Shown: positions 24,631 to 32,547 of the stretch, piece after piece
Layout: the number at the start of each line of letters is the position of its first letter
Position numbering within the stretch: the stretch's first letter is position 1
Assembly (NCBI RefSeq): GCF_013375035.1
Contig: NZ_CP056032.1
Span: 1,906,001-1,970,000 of the forward strand
Length of the DNA: 64,000 nt
Direction of reading: 5' to 3'
Source: Spirosoma sp. KUDC1026
GTDB lineage: Bacteria > Bacteroidota > Bacteroidia > Cytophagales > Spirosomataceae
The notes under the pieces: model-generated
What the model saw: the letters and a program-made list of their open reading frames with translations, nothing else
Database searches by the model: none
What the model was told of the DNA's origin: nothing
Position numbers and translations under genes: made by a program

Positions 24631-24828
24631 ATGCTTATCATTAACGTAAAAGACAACGAGTCGATCGACAAGGCCCTGAAACGCTTCAAGAAGAAATTCG
24701 AGAAGACGGGTGTGTTGCGGCAGTTGCGGGCGCGGACGGCTTTCGAAAAACCGTCGGTAAAGCGTCGCACCGAGATCATCAAGGCTACCTACAAAGAAAG
24801 AATGTACGGTAACCATACCGAGCAGTAG
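24631..24828 (+). CDS. rpsU: 30S ribosomal protein S21
   Basis: bS21 is a small basic protein of the 30S subunit near the 3' end of 16S rRNA. The 65-residue product has the conserved start MLIINVKDNESIDKALKRFK and the helix-rich basic body KTGVLRQLRAR and FEKPSVKRR. In Bacteroidota bS21, with bS18 and bS6, helps hide the anti-Shine-Dalgarno sequence, which fits the lack of clear SD sites before most genes here. A terminator and then the xerC-like gene follow. Confidence 0.97.
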   Translation: MLIINVKDNESIDKALKRFKKKFEKTGVLRQLRARTAFEKPSVKRRTEIIKATYKERMYGNHTEQ

Positions 24829-24906
24829 GATCTGCCGGTTCACGAATTCTGGTTCGTGCCTTGGTGATTGCGCAGTCAGTGAGGTCAACAACCAGTAAAC
24901 ATATAG

Positions 24907-24937
24907 AGCAGCAAGCAGGGATGTTTGCTGCTTTTTT
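24907..24937 (+). terminator. Rho-independent terminator after rpsU
   Basis: AGCAGCAA (24907-24914) pairs with TTGCTGCT (24925-24932), followed directly by a T-tract. Confidence 0.85.
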
Positions 24938-24976
24938 GTTGGCAGCAACGTAAGTTTACGATAGACAACGCCCCTT

Positions 24977-25873
24977 ATGACGATAGACGACTTCCTTCAG
25001 CACATCCGTTTCGAGAAACGCCTGAGCCATCACACCGTAACGGCCTACAAAAATGATCTGGAGCAGTTCACCGCTTTTCTGCTGGCCGAATGTGCCCTCG
25101 ATCAACCTGCGCAGGCTGATTTCCGGCATATCCGATCATGGATCGTCAGTATGGTCGAAGGGGGGCTGGACAAATCGTCGGTTAACCGGAAAATAGCGAC
25201 GCTACGTAATTATTACGGGTTTCTGTTACGGCATAAAGTTGTTGCCGTCGACCCGACCACGAAGATACAGGCATTGAAAGCCAGCAAGCGTCTGCCGCAG
25301 TACGTTGAAGAGCAGCCCATGGAAACGCTGTTGAGTGAGACTGAATTTCCAGATACGTTTGAAGGCGTTCGGGATAAACTGGTGCTGGAACTGCTCTACG
25401 GCACGGGCGTTCGACTGAGTGAACTAACCGGTCTGAAAACAACCGATATTAATCTTTACAACAAGACCATTACGGTGCTGGGAAAACGAAACAAACACCG
25501 GGTCATTCCGCTGACGCAACCCCTGCTCGACTTGATTCAGCGATACCAGCGTTTAAAAGAACAGGAGTTTTTAGGCCAGGCAGACCAAGCCGTATTGATT
25601 GTTAGTGATAAAGGAATTGCCGCTTATCCAGTACTTATCCAGCGGATTGTTAAGCGGCACCTGACACTGGTGACGACGCTGGAGAAGAAAAGCCCACACG
25701 TACTGCGCCACACTTTCGCTACGCATCTGCTGAACCGGGGCGCTGACCTTAATGCCATCAAGGATTTGCTGGGACATAGCAGTCTGGCAGCCACGCAGAT
25801 TTATACGCATACCAGCCTGGAACAGCTCAAAAAAACCTACGATCAGGCGCATCCCAAGGCGAAGAAGGACTAG
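24977..25873 (+). CDS. xerC: Tyrosine recombinase XerC/XerD
   Basis: Xer recombinases resolve chromosome dimers at dif. The 298-residue protein has the N-terminal SAM-like core-binding domain (FEKRLSHHTVTAYKNDLEQF). The catalytic domain shows Arg in YGTGVRLSELTGL, Lys in GKRNKHR, HVLRHTFATHLLNRG (His/Arg), LGHSSLAATQIYTHT with the second His and the nucleophilic Tyr. Length and location next to rpsU match the housekeeping XerC of Bacteroidota rather than a mobile-element integrase. I cannot tell XerC from XerD with certainty. Confidence 0.9.
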   Translation: MTIDDFLQHIRFEKRLSHHTVTAYKNDLEQFTAFLLAECALDQPAQADFRHIRSWIVSMVEGGLDKSSVNRKIATLRNYYGFLLRHKVVAVDPTTKIQALKASKRLPQYVEEQPMETLLSETEFPDTFEGVRDKLVLELLYGTGVRLSELTGLKTTDINLYNKTITVLGKRNKHRVIPLTQPLLDLIQRYQRLKEQEFLGQADQAVLIVSDKGIAAYPVLIQRIVKRHLTLVTTLEKKSPHVLRHTFATHLLNRGADLNAIKDLLGHSSLAATQIYTHTSLEQLKKTYDQAHPKAKKD

Positions 25874-25916
25874 CCGGAACGAGTCGTTATCCCGCCGATT
25901 CACGTAAGTTTGTTTT

Positions 25917-26594
25917 ATGAATATTCTTGCCATGAGTCAGACGCTGTTCTACCTGATGGAACAGCAACCGAACGCCGAAAAAGCGACTACTTATCTCCGT
26001 CAGCAAGCTGATCAATTTCAGGCTAATCCGCAGACGGCTCAGTTTTACCGGGTATTTACGGCCCTGCCGCGCTTTACCGGGAAAGCGTTACTTGATGTGC
26101 CGGTAGACATGGCCCTGGCATTGGAGCGTAATCGAACGGGTTTCACGGTTGACAACTGGACATTTGATCGGCTGGCCAGAGTGTGGTGGTTACTCCAGTT
26201 GCCCATTGATGATAAAACGGCTTACGTGAAAACCATTACCGAATTATTCCGAGCGGCCGAAATGAATGAACTGGTAGCGTTGTACTCAGCACTGCCGGTG
26301 CTGGCTTACCCCGAGGCCTGGCAGTTTCAGGCCACGGAAGGAATCCGCAATAACATCGCTGACGTACAATCGGCAATCATGCTCCACAATCCGTATCCCA
26401 CCGATCAGTTCGATGAAGCGGCCTGGAACCAACTGATTCTGAAAGCTTTCTTCACGGATAAAGACATTACCCAGATTGTTGGCTGGCAGGAACGCAAAAA
26501 CGCCCGACTCGCGCAGACGCTGACGGACTATGCTGACGAGCGCCGGGCTGCCGGACGTAGCTTGCCACCCCATATTGAGGAGTTAATGGCGTAA
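25917..26594 (+). CDS. eboA: EboA domain protein
   Basis: EboA is the first gene of the ebo cluster, which in cyanobacteria is needed to bring the scytonemin precursor to the periplasm and in Pseudomonas makes a nematode repellent. The molecular role of EboA itself is unknown. The 225-residue alpha-helical product shows the family pattern FYRVFTALPRF, WTFDRLARVWWLLQLP and RAAEMNELVALYSALPVLAYPEAW. A TAAGTTTG box at 25905-25912 suggests that translation may start at the second ATG, 25932 (MSQTLFYL). It is separated from the other ebo genes by two minus-strand genes. Confidence 0.85.
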   Translation: MNILAMSQTLFYLMEQQPNAEKATTYLRQQADQFQANPQTAQFYRVFTALPRFTGKALLDVPVDMALALERNRTGFTVDNWTFDRLARVWWLLQLPIDDKTAYVKTITELFRAAEMNELVALYSALPVLAYPEAWQFQATEGIRNNIADVQSAIMLHNPYPTDQFDEAAWNQLILKAFFTDKDITQIVGWQERKNARLAQTLTDYADERRAAGRSLPPHIEELMA

Positions 26595-26614
26595 AAAGAC
26601 GAAAGAGGTTATAT

Positions 26615-26678
26615 AAAAGAAGTAAGACGTAAGAAGAAGGATTCTGCAGAAATATCCTTCTTGCGTCTTACTTCTTTT
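26615..26678. repeat. Intergenic hairpin between eboA and the barrel gene
   Basis: AAAAGAAGTAAGACGTAAGAAG and following purines (26615-26642) pair with ATCCTTCTTGCGTCTTACTT and following pyrimidines (26654-26678), with a few mismatches. It lies between convergent genes and could terminate both. Confidence 0.65.
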
Positions 26679-26688
26679 GTCTCTGACA

Positions 26689-27363
26689 CTAATACCAGCG
26701 ATAGATAATTCCTGCTGAGAGCATCAGTGATGGAGCACTACCCCGTAGTTGGTCGTAGTTGAAATACACGTTCTGATACTGAGCCTGAATTTCGGCACCG
26801 AGTTTATTTTCCGTTTTGCCATAGAACTTCAGGCCGATTGCCGGCGCAAAAGCACCTTTAAAACCGGTGTTCTGATCGGCCAGCGTACCAAAATAATTGG
26901 TGTAGTTCACATAGGCGCCACCACCCGCAAGCTGCACATATGGACGTACTGCTGCTGCGTTGTCCGCAAAGTAATACGAGAACGACGCCATCGCCGGAAT
27001 GATTGACAGCGTGCGGGTCTGAACCGCCGAAATTGTCTGGTTGCTGCCGTCATACACATACTCGTAAGTCCCTCGTGTCATCCGTTGCTGGCTATACTGG
27101 TACCCTGTTTTCAGACCAATCGAAAAGCGCTTGGGAAATAGCCACTCGCCGTCGATGGCAACGTTTGCCGGGTTGATACGATCAATATAGCGCTGTTGGC
27201 CACCGAAAGGGAAAGAAACGCCGTAACGCGCCGAAAAATTGAACGTTACGTATTGCTCGTAAGGCGATTGAAAGACGTTTGAGTAGTCAGGAGTTGTCAC
27301 GACCTGCGCCCAGGATGCCGTTGCCAGCATCACGAACGCGATTAGAATTAAGATCCGTTTCAT
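26689..27363 (-). CDS. Outer-membrane beta-barrel protein
   Basis: The 224-residue product has a signal peptide (MKRILILIAFVMLATASWAQ) and alternating aromatic strands. They include YVTFNFSARYGVSFPF, FSIGLKTGYQYSQQRM, IIPAMASFSYYFADN, LGAEIQAQYQNVYFNY and the final LSAGIIYRWY, which ends in a bulky C-terminal aromatic as barrels do. It resembles the small eight-stranded PorT/OmpA-like barrels of Bacteroidota. It is six bases downstream of the DUF4136 lipoprotein gene, so the two form an operon placed inside the ebo cluster on the opposite strand. Confidence 0.82.
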   Translation of the reverse strand: MKRILILIAFVMLATASWAQVVTTPDYSNVFQSPYEQYVTFNFSARYGVSFPFGGQQRYIDRINPANVAIDGEWLFPKRFSIGLKTGYQYSQQRMTRGTYEYVYDGSNQTISAVQTRTLSIIPAMASFSYYFADNAAAVRPYVQLAGGGAYVNYTNYFGTLADQNTGFKGAFAPAIGLKFYGKTENKLGAEIQAQYQNVYFNYDQLRGSAPSLMLSAGIIYRWY

Positions 27364-27369
27364 AACGTG

Positions 27370-28047
27370 TTAGCGAGTTGTAGTCAGGTAAGGTGATTGA
27401 GCAAAAATAGCGGCCAGGGCCGTGTTGATCGCCTGGGTATCAGTGATGTCAGTTCCCCGGATCGACGCGTTGTAGATGACATTCAATTGCGTCTGGTTAT
27501 TTCCGGTACTGGCTGTCGGCCGGTTTTTTAGATCGACGACCTGAATCTCCCAGTATTTTTCGGCTACCTGATACGTGTAATAGCTTGGATAGTAAGGGTA
27601 AAAACCACCAAGTCCACCGAAGCCGCCAAAACCACCACCCCAGTACCCACCGTAATACGCATACGGGTCAACACCGACGCCGGTATACTGATTGTCAACC
27701 CGAATGACAGCAACGCCCAGATCCGCGCTCTGCCCACGGCTTACTCGTTGAAAGCCACGGCTCGTTAACGCGCTGGCTACGCCCGACGTAAAACTACTTT
27801 CGAGAGCACCCAGGGCAGGACGGTACCCATCATTTGATTCGATGACGACTGAGTCCGGCATACTGAACGTCCGGTACTGCGCGAAATTAACCGAGCGGTC
27901 GTAGTTGGTGATGTACACTTTACTGTCTTCCGGGCTCAGGTTATCGAGCGCATTGTCGCGGCAGGCGGTCAGGCCTCCGCCCAGGATCAGGAGCAAGGCG
28001 GCAATCAGGCTTACTTTGCTTTGTTTAAACTGTTCAAGCGTGTTCAT
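27370..28047 (-). CDS. DUF4136 domain lipoprotein
   Basis: The 225-residue protein has a lipobox (LGGGLTAC with C29 lipidated). The DUF4136 core is NFAQYRTFSMPDS, then RGFQRVSRGQSADLGVAVI. A Gly/Tyr-rich insertion YAYYGGYWGGGFGGFGGLGG follows, and a C-terminal segment YWEIQVVDLKNR with YNASIRGTDITD. DUF4136 proteins are envelope lipoproteins of unknown role. The Gly/Tyr run is common in the family. It is the first gene of a two-gene operon with an outer-membrane barrel. Confidence 0.88.
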   Translation of the reverse strand: MNTLEQFKQSKVSLIAALLLILGGGLTACRDNALDNLSPEDSKVYITNYDRSVNFAQYRTFSMPDSVVIESNDGYRPALGALESSFTSGVASALTSRGFQRVSRGQSADLGVAVIRVDNQYTGVGVDPYAYYGGYWGGGFGGFGGLGGFYPYYPSYYTYQVAEKYWEIQVVDLKNRPTASTGNNQTQLNVIYNASIRGTDITDTQAINTALAAIFAQSPYLTTTR

Positions 28048-28135
28048 AACGATACTGGTATTTGTTGTCTGAATTACTTATAAAACGAGCCAGCTCGTGT
28101 TTGAGTTATAACAGTGCATTAAAATGTGATCAAAC

Positions 28136-28168
28136 AAGGTCCATACAAACCGGCTTTTTGTGGACCTT
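28136..28168. repeat. Small inverted repeat in the divergent spacer before the TatD gene
   Basis: AAGGTCCA (28136-28143) and TGGACCTT (28161-28168) form an 8-bp perfect stem. Another tight palindrome ACGAGC-CA-GCTCGT lies at 28085-28098. The 159-base spacer must hold divergent promoters for the DUF4136 operon and the TatD-type gene. Neither repeat is a known operator. Confidence 0.4.
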
Positions 28169-28206
28169 TGCTTTTTCGGTAACCCTATTTTAACCGTGTA
28201 GTATTT

Positions 28207-29139
28207 ATGGATTTTATGGATTCCATTCGCGGCATGTCGTTTTTTGATATGCACGTACATATGACGTCTCGTACCACCGACGATTACCAGGCGATGGCCG
28301 ATGCGGGCGTAGTCGCTATGATTGAGCCGGCATTCTGGCTGGGCCAGCCCCGCACGGGTGTTGACTCCTTCCGGGATTATTTTGCCAGCCTGGTAGGGTG
28401 GGAGCGTTTCCGGGCGTCGCAGTTCGGCATCCGACATTATTGTACCATCGGGCTCAACTCAAAAGAAGCCAATCAGGAAGAACTGGCCGAACAGGTTATG
28501 GAAATTCTGCCGCTGTTCATCTACAAAGAGGGGGTTGTGGGCATTGGCGAGATCGGTTTCGACGACCAGACGGCCGCCGAAGACAAATACTACCGGGCTC
28601 AGCTCGATCTGGCAAAAGAAGCCAATCTTCCCGTGCAGATTCACACCCCCCACCGTGATAAAAAGCAGGGAACGTCGCGAAGCATGGATATTGCGATTGA
28701 GCACGGTATAGACCCCGGCATGGTGATTGTCGATCACAACAACGAAGAAACGGTACGCGAGGTACTGGATCGTGGTTTCTGGGCAGGTTTTACGATTTAT
28801 CCGTTCACCAAAATGGGGAACGAGCGGATGGTCGACATTGTGAAGCAGTACGGTTCGGAACGTATTATGATCAACTCGGCCGCCGACTGGGGCATTAGTG
28901 ATCCGCTGGCCGTTCCCAAAACGGCAGCCCTGATGAAACAGCGCGGAATTTCCGACGAGGACATTCGGCTCGTTACGTTTACCAACGCTGTTACGGCCTT
29001 CGCTCAAAGCGGCCAGCTGAGTCTGGAAGAATTAACTCAACCCCTGGGCATCGACCAGAGCCAGCGCTACAACGGCAGCTCCGTACTCCGCGGTGGCCAG
29101 GCCCCAAGGGTAGACAAAGAATCGACGATAATCAAATAA
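28207..29139 (+). CDS. eboB: TatD-type metal-dependent hydrolase (EboB)
   Basis: The 310-residue protein is a TIM-barrel amidohydrolase with the metal-binding start FFDMHVHMTSR (HxH), a GIGEIGFDD segment (Glu), LPVQIHTPHRDK (His) and VIVDHNNEE (His), and an NSAADWG segment near the C terminus. In ebo clusters the second gene encodes a TatD-like hydrolase, and the next gene here is the UbiA-type eboC, so the EboB assignment rests on both family and position. The substrate is unknown. The first 11 residues are optional: later ATG codons at MDSIRG or MSFFDM are possible starts. Confidence 0.85.
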   Translation: MDFMDSIRGMSFFDMHVHMTSRTTDDYQAMADAGVVAMIEPAFWLGQPRTGVDSFRDYFASLVGWERFRASQFGIRHYCTIGLNSKEANQEELAEQVMEILPLFIYKEGVVGIGEIGFDDQTAAEDKYYRAQLDLAKEANLPVQIHTPHRDKKQGTSRSMDIAIEHGIDPGMVIVDHNNEETVREVLDRGFWAGFTIYPFTKMGNERMVDIVKQYGSERIMINSAADWGISDPLAVPKTAALMKQRGISDEDIRLVTFTNAVTAFAQSGQLSLEELTQPLGIDQSQRYNGSSVLRGGQAPRVDKESTIIK

Positions 29140-29143
29140 TTGT

Positions 29144-29225
29144 GAAAGAATGAAAGAGCGAATAAAGCTGGCGCACGCACCTAAGGTGTAGCAACAACTT
29201 CGCTCTTTCGCTCATTCATTCTTTC
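29144..29225. repeat. Intergenic hairpin between the eboB-like and eboC-like genes
   Basis: GAAAGAATGAAAGAGCGAA (29144-29162) is complementary, with an offset, to TTCGCTCTTTCGCTCATTC and following bases (29199-29225). The arms are built from GAAAGAGC/GAATGA units. It ends just before the ATG of the next gene. Confidence 0.6.
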
Positions 29226-29236
29226 GCTCTTTACCT

Positions 29237-30112
29237 ATGCTCAAAGCACTACTATCGTTGACGCGTCCGGCGAATCTGGTTACGGCCATCGCGGACGTAT
29301 TGGCGGGGATGGCCATTGCTGGTTATTTCCTGCTGTCTAATCCCGCCCCAGGCCCCGTTGGGTTGCTATGTCTGGCTACGGTGGGATTGTATGGGGGCGG
29401 GGTCGTCTTCAATGATATTTTCGACGCCGAACTAGACGCGATTGAACGCCCGGAACGCGCTATCCCCAGCGGGACGGTCAGCAAAGGAGCGGCAACAACA
29501 CTGGGCGTACTACTCTTTGCCGTCGGTATTCTGGCTACGTTCTGGGTAAACCTGACGGCTGGATTTCTGGCGATCGGGATCACCGTTGCATCGCTGGTTT
29601 ACGACAAATATGGCAAACACCACAGCCTGTTCGGCCCAATCAATATGGGGCTTTGCCGGGGGCTAAACTTGCTGTTGGGCGTCAGTATCCTGCCGAACGA
29701 AGTGCTACCCTGGGCCTGGGTTGGTCTGGTACCTATCGTTTACATCGGCGCGATCACTATGATTAGCCGGGGCGAGGTGCATGGCGGTAGTGCGACAACG
29801 CTGCGGATCGCCGGGCTGCTGTATGCGCTTGTCATTGCCTGTCTGGCCGCACTGGCGCAGTCGCGGCAACAATTAGGGACAGCATTGCCCTTTCTGATAC
29901 TCTTTGGCTATTACATCTTCCCACCGCTTTGGCGGGCTGTTTCTGAACCTGTCGGACGTAACATCGGTCTGGCTGTTAAGGCGGGGGTCTTGTCACTTAT
30001 TGTGATGAATGCCGCCTGGGTTGCGGCCTTCGCGTCGTTTCCGCTGGCACTACTGGTGTTCTGCCTGCTTCCGCTATCGCGTTTATTGGCCAAACTCTTT
30101 GCCGTAACGTAG
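29237..30112 (+). CDS. eboC: UbiA family prenyltransferase (EboC)
   Basis: The 291-residue protein has about eight or nine membrane helices and the first aspartate-rich motif VFNDIFDAELDAIERPERAIPSG, matching NDxxDxxxD and the following RPxRPxxxG box of UbiA enzymes. The second motif region is SLVYDKYGKHHSLFGPINMGLCRGLNLLLG. The family transfers isoprenyl chains to aromatic or other acceptors. In ebo clusters this gene is eboC and is required for substrate export to the periplasm. eboD (dehydroquinate synthase-like) and later ebo genes do not follow here. Confidence 0.88.
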   Translation: MLKALLSLTRPANLVTAIADVLAGMAIAGYFLLSNPAPGPVGLLCLATVGLYGGGVVFNDIFDAELDAIERPERAIPSGTVSKGAATTLGVLLFAVGILATFWVNLTAGFLAIGITVASLVYDKYGKHHSLFGPINMGLCRGLNLLLGVSILPNEVLPWAWVGLVPIVYIGAITMISRGEVHGGSATTLRIAGLLYALVIACLAALAQSRQQLGTALPFLILFGYYIFPPLWRAVSEPVGRNIGLAVKAGVLSLIVMNAAWVAAFASFPLALLVFCLLPLSRLLAKLFAVT

Positions 30113-30136
30113 ACCCGCTTTCAAACGTAGGTGGCA

Positions 30137-30427
30137 ATGGAGCAACCTGATCATGAACGGCAATCGGGTACTGTGGCGATATCAGTGCCGACGTTTCAGC
30201 AACGGCTAAATCATATTGTAGAAGAGCAGGGGAGAGCCGGTAAAGGTGTTTTGTCCCGATTGGCGCTGGTGCACCAGACCGCCAAACAGTTTGCTATAGA
30301 AGCGGCCCTGAAAAAAGGAATCGATACGGGAAGCATCGACGTCGAGGAGTTAACCAATCCGCCCCTGTTCGATTTTTATCCGGAAGACGAGCCGGTCGTT
30401 ATTCACTATAGCTACCTGATAAAATAA
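30137..30427 (+). CDS. Small conserved-looking protein of unknown function
   Basis: A 96-residue acidic protein with no signal peptide or membrane helix. The middle is helical and basic (RGKGVLSRLALVHQTAKQFAIEAALKKG) and the end is acidic and aromatic (LFDFYPEDEPVVIHYSYLIK). I recognise no family. It starts 25 bases after the eboC-like gene and so is probably co-transcribed with it. GTG at 30131 is an alternative start two codons upstream. Confidence 0.55.
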   Translation: MEQPDHERQSGTVAISVPTFQQRLNHIVEEQGRAGKGVLSRLALVHQTAKQFAIEAALKKGIDTGSIDVEELTNPPLFDFYPEDEPVVIHYSYLIK

Positions 30428-30462
30428 GCTTCGGTGCTGGAAAACAGCAACCGTATAGAATT

Positions 30463-30939
30463 ATGAAGAAAGCATACATTTCTCTATTGATCCTGGGTTT
30501 GTTTAGTATCGGTTGCCAGCTCGGCCAACGCCCGCCCTGCGATCCAACTCCCGTGGTGACCAACGTACCGCCGTCGGAGGTGGCCGCACTGAAGCAATAC
30601 ATTGAGACTAAAGGCATCAAGGCCACGGCCGATGAACGCGGCTTTTATTACACGATTCAGAAACCCGGTTCGGGCGCCAAACCAACGGTCTGCTCGAACG
30701 TAACGGTTAATTACAAAGGTACTCTGACCAACGGCGAATCCTTCGACAGCGGTAATGACGTAAGTTTTGGTCTGAATCAGCTTATCCTAGGTTGGCAAGT
30801 GGGTATTCCGCTGATTGCGCCCGGTGGCAGCGTTACATTATACCTGCCGCCTAGTCTGGCGTATGGCAGCCAGGAACAATCGGGTATTCCGGCTAATTCA
30901 ATTCTCGTGTTTGAGATTGACTTGACCGAAGTAAACTGA
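30463..30939 (+). CDS. FKBP-type peptidyl-prolyl cis-trans isomerase, lipoprotein
   Basis: The 158-residue protein has a lipobox FSIGC (C18) and, after a Pro-rich linker, an FKBP domain. It contains VTVNYKGTLTNGESFDSG, then LILGWQVGIPLIAPGGSVTLYLPPSLAYG and PANSILVFEIDL. These are the core active-site strands of the family (Tyr, Phe, Asp, Trp and Tyr of the pocket). It should accelerate prolyl isomerisation of envelope proteins in the periplasm. A terminator follows. Confidence 0.93.
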   Translation: MKKAYISLLILGLFSIGCQLGQRPPCDPTPVVTNVPPSEVAALKQYIETKGIKATADERGFYYTIQKPGSGAKPTVCSNVTVNYKGTLTNGESFDSGNDVSFGLNQLILGWQVGIPLIAPGGSVTLYLPPSLAYGSQEQSGIPANSILVFEIDLTEVN

Positions 30940-30952
30940 AATTAAATAAAAC

Positions 30953-30988
30953 AGAAAAGCCTTCCAGCATCAGTTGGAAGGCTTTTCT
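30953..30988. terminator. Terminator between the FKBP and bacilliredoxin genes
   Basis: A 14-bp perfect stem AGAAAAGCCTTCCA / TGGAAGGCTTTTCT around an 8-base loop, between convergent genes, with A/T-rich flanks that serve both directions. Confidence 0.85.
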
Positions 30989-31011
30989 ATGTATGAGAAC
31001 GCTGGTATTGA

Positions 31012-31443
31012 TTAAGCGTTAGCTGGGGTGCAGAACTCGTCCAGCGCCATTTCCAGGTGCTGAGCGATCATCTGCGCCGACCGGCCTTCGATATGGTGCC
31101 GCTCGATGAAATGAACCAGCTCGCCATCTTTGAAGATACCGATTGCAGGAGACGATGGTGGATAAGGTAGCAGGTATTCCCGCATCTTCGCCGTAGCGTC
31201 CAGATCAGCACCGGCAAATACCGTTACCATTTTGTCGGGTTTAGCTGCGCTCAGGGATACCGCTGCTTTAACGCCCGGACGGGCTGCACCGGCTGCACAA
31301 CCGCAGACCGAGTTTACCACAACCAGCATGGTGCCTTCGGCGTTCTCCATGGTGTTGACAACGTCATCCGCCGTTGTTAATTCTTCAAATCCGACGCTCG
31401 TCAGGTCTTCCCGCATGGGAACCAGCAAATGTGGAGGATACAT
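31012..31443 (-). CDS. BrxA/BrxB family bacilliredoxin (DUF1094)
   Basis: Bacilliredoxins remove bacillithiol from oxidised protein thiols. The 143-residue protein has the characteristic VNSVCGCAAGAARPG active site (CGC in place of the thioredoxin CxxC), MVTVFAGADLDATAKMREYL and PYPPSSPAIGIFKDGELVHFIERHHIEG. Length is typical (about 140). It sits downstream of the iron-sulfur assembly genes in the same direction. A link between bacillithiol and Fe-S assembly is known in Firmicutes; here it is suggested by position only. Confidence 0.93.
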   Translation of the reverse strand: MYPPHLLVPMREDLTSVGFEELTTADDVVNTMENAEGTMLVVVNSVCGCAAGAARPGVKAAVSLSAAKPDKMVTVFAGADLDATAKMREYLLPYPPSSPAIGIFKDGELVHFIERHHIEGRSAQMIAQHLEMALDEFCTPANA

Positions 31444-31494
31444 AAGTGAAATAGTTGAAGTTTATAAGTTACTATATAAGTGCAACGTCTGGGG

Positions 31495-31806
31495 TTACAT
31501 AAACCCAAGTTCTAGTTTTGCTACTTCCGACATCAGTTCGGTAGAGTAGGGTGGATCAAAAGTCAGTTCAACACTAACGTCGTTGACACCATCGATAGCC
31601 CGTACCTTTTCTTCGATCTCCGCTGGGATCGAACCCGCCGATGGACAGGAAGGTGAAGTAAGCGTCATCAGGATATACACGTTGTTGACCGGGAATATCT
31701 TGATGTCATAAATCAACCCCAGTTCGTAGACATCGACCGGGATTTCCGGGTCATACACCCCTTTCAGGGCGAGCACAACCTGTTCTTTTAATTCTTCGTC
31801 CGTCAT
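31495..31806 (-). CDS. DUF59/MIP18-type iron-sulfur assembly protein
   Basis: The 103-residue protein is a single DUF59 domain with the signature VYDPEIPVDVYELGLIYDI and MTLTSPSCPSAGSIPAEIEEKV, in which the Cys is the conserved cluster-assembly cysteine, and ending VELTFDPPYSTELMSE. Such SufT-like proteins help mature Fe-S proteins. It is the last gene of the suf operon, 22 bases after sufE. Confidence 0.92.
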   Translation of the reverse strand: MTDEELKEQVVLALKGVYDPEIPVDVYELGLIYDIKIFPVNNVYILMTLTSPSCPSAGSIPAEIEEKVRAIDGVNDVSVELTFDPPYSTELMSEVAKLELGFM

Positions 31807-31828
31807 GGTTGTTACGTATAGTACCTGG

Positions 31829-32263
31829 CTATGCGGTTGTTGACTGGTTGGCGTACTGCCGACCGTAAGCTTTCATTCGTTCAATCATCGACGCCAGCCC
31901 ACCAGCCCGCAGCGACGTAATCAGATTGCCCATGCCTACCCGTGGAATAAAATACAGATCGGCGTTGGCAATGGCTTCGGGACTTTCGCCCGACAGAACA
32001 CGAATCAACAGACCAATGAGCCCTTTTGAAATCTGGGCGGTCGGTTCGCTGTCTCCGTAAAAGTACAATTGATTGCCTTTTAGTTCGGCATCAACCCAGA
32101 CCTTCGACTGGCAGCCCATGATTCGATGCTCGTCCGTCTTGGCCAACTCGGGCATGGGGGGCAATTTCTTACCCAGATCAATAATATATTGCGTCTTATC
32201 AAGCTGATCCTCAAATAGATCAAACTCCTCGATAATCTCGTCCTGTTTCTCGTTAATCGTCAT
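31829..32263 (-). CDS. sufE: Sulfur acceptor SufE
   Basis: SufE takes the persulfide sulfur from SufS and passes it to the SufBCD scaffold. The 144-residue protein shows QYIIDLGKKLPPMPE, the acceptor cysteine C51 in HRIMGCQSKVW, LIRVLSGESPEAIANAD and GNLITSLRAGGLASMI, all typical. The gene is separated from sufS by a toxin-antitoxin pair. Its ATG lies two bases after the stop that the toxin would have if its amber codon were sense. Confidence 0.94.
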   Translation of the reverse strand: MTINEKQDEIIEEFDLFEDQLDKTQYIIDLGKKLPPMPELAKTDEHRIMGCQSKVWVDAELKGNQLYFYGDSEPTAQISKGLIGLLIRVLSGESPEAIANADLYFIPRVGMGNLITSLRAGGLASMIERMKAYGRQYANQSTTA

Positions 32264-32325
32264 TCTTATAAGCTGCCTAGAGGCCGTTCCATCGGACGAA
32301 CGGCAAGTATTTTTAGCGTCTCTTC

Positions 32326-32547
32326 CTATGTACTATAAACCAATCTATACCTACCCACAAACACTTCGCGAATGAATGAAATATAGAAGTCTGGTACAAT
32401 TCGCCCCATTTCTGGAAATTGAGCTATCAGGCTTAGTTTCTTTTCTAACTCGTCTGACCATTCATCGGCTACCGCAATTAACAGATCAAATAAGTACTCA
32501 TAAATTTCCCGGACTTCTTCTCTTGCTGATTCTTTCCAGGCAATCAT
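32326..32547 (-). CDS. RelE/ParE-type toxin, truncated by an in-frame TAG
   Basis: The 73-residue product has the ParE fold start: WKESAREEVREIYEYL, SLIAQFPEMGRIVP and FVGRYRLVYS. It then stops at TAG (32328-32326), whereas the family needs a last strand. The frame continues past the stop for 19 codons, EETLKILAVRPMERPLGSL, to TAA at 32268-32266. That is exactly the missing ParE tail (ILAVRHxxRxL type) and would make 93 residues, the normal length. So the gene is probably inactivated by one nonsense change, perhaps from CAG. ParE/RelE toxins block gyrase or translation. The start overlaps the antitoxin stop by four bases (ATGA). Confidence 0.75.
   Translation of the reverse strand: MIAWKESAREEVREIYEYLFDLLIAVADEWSDELEKKLSLIAQFPEMGRIVPDFYISFIREVFVGRYRLVYST

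Noticed and set aside
24829-24976. A tRNA or other stable RNA between rpsU and the recombinase
   Set aside because: I could not form a cloverleaf or find a T-loop consensus; the visible hairpin is a terminator.
24977-25873. Integrase of a mobile element
   Set aside because: Housekeeping Xer length and position next to rpsU; no att repeats, cargo or tRNA target.
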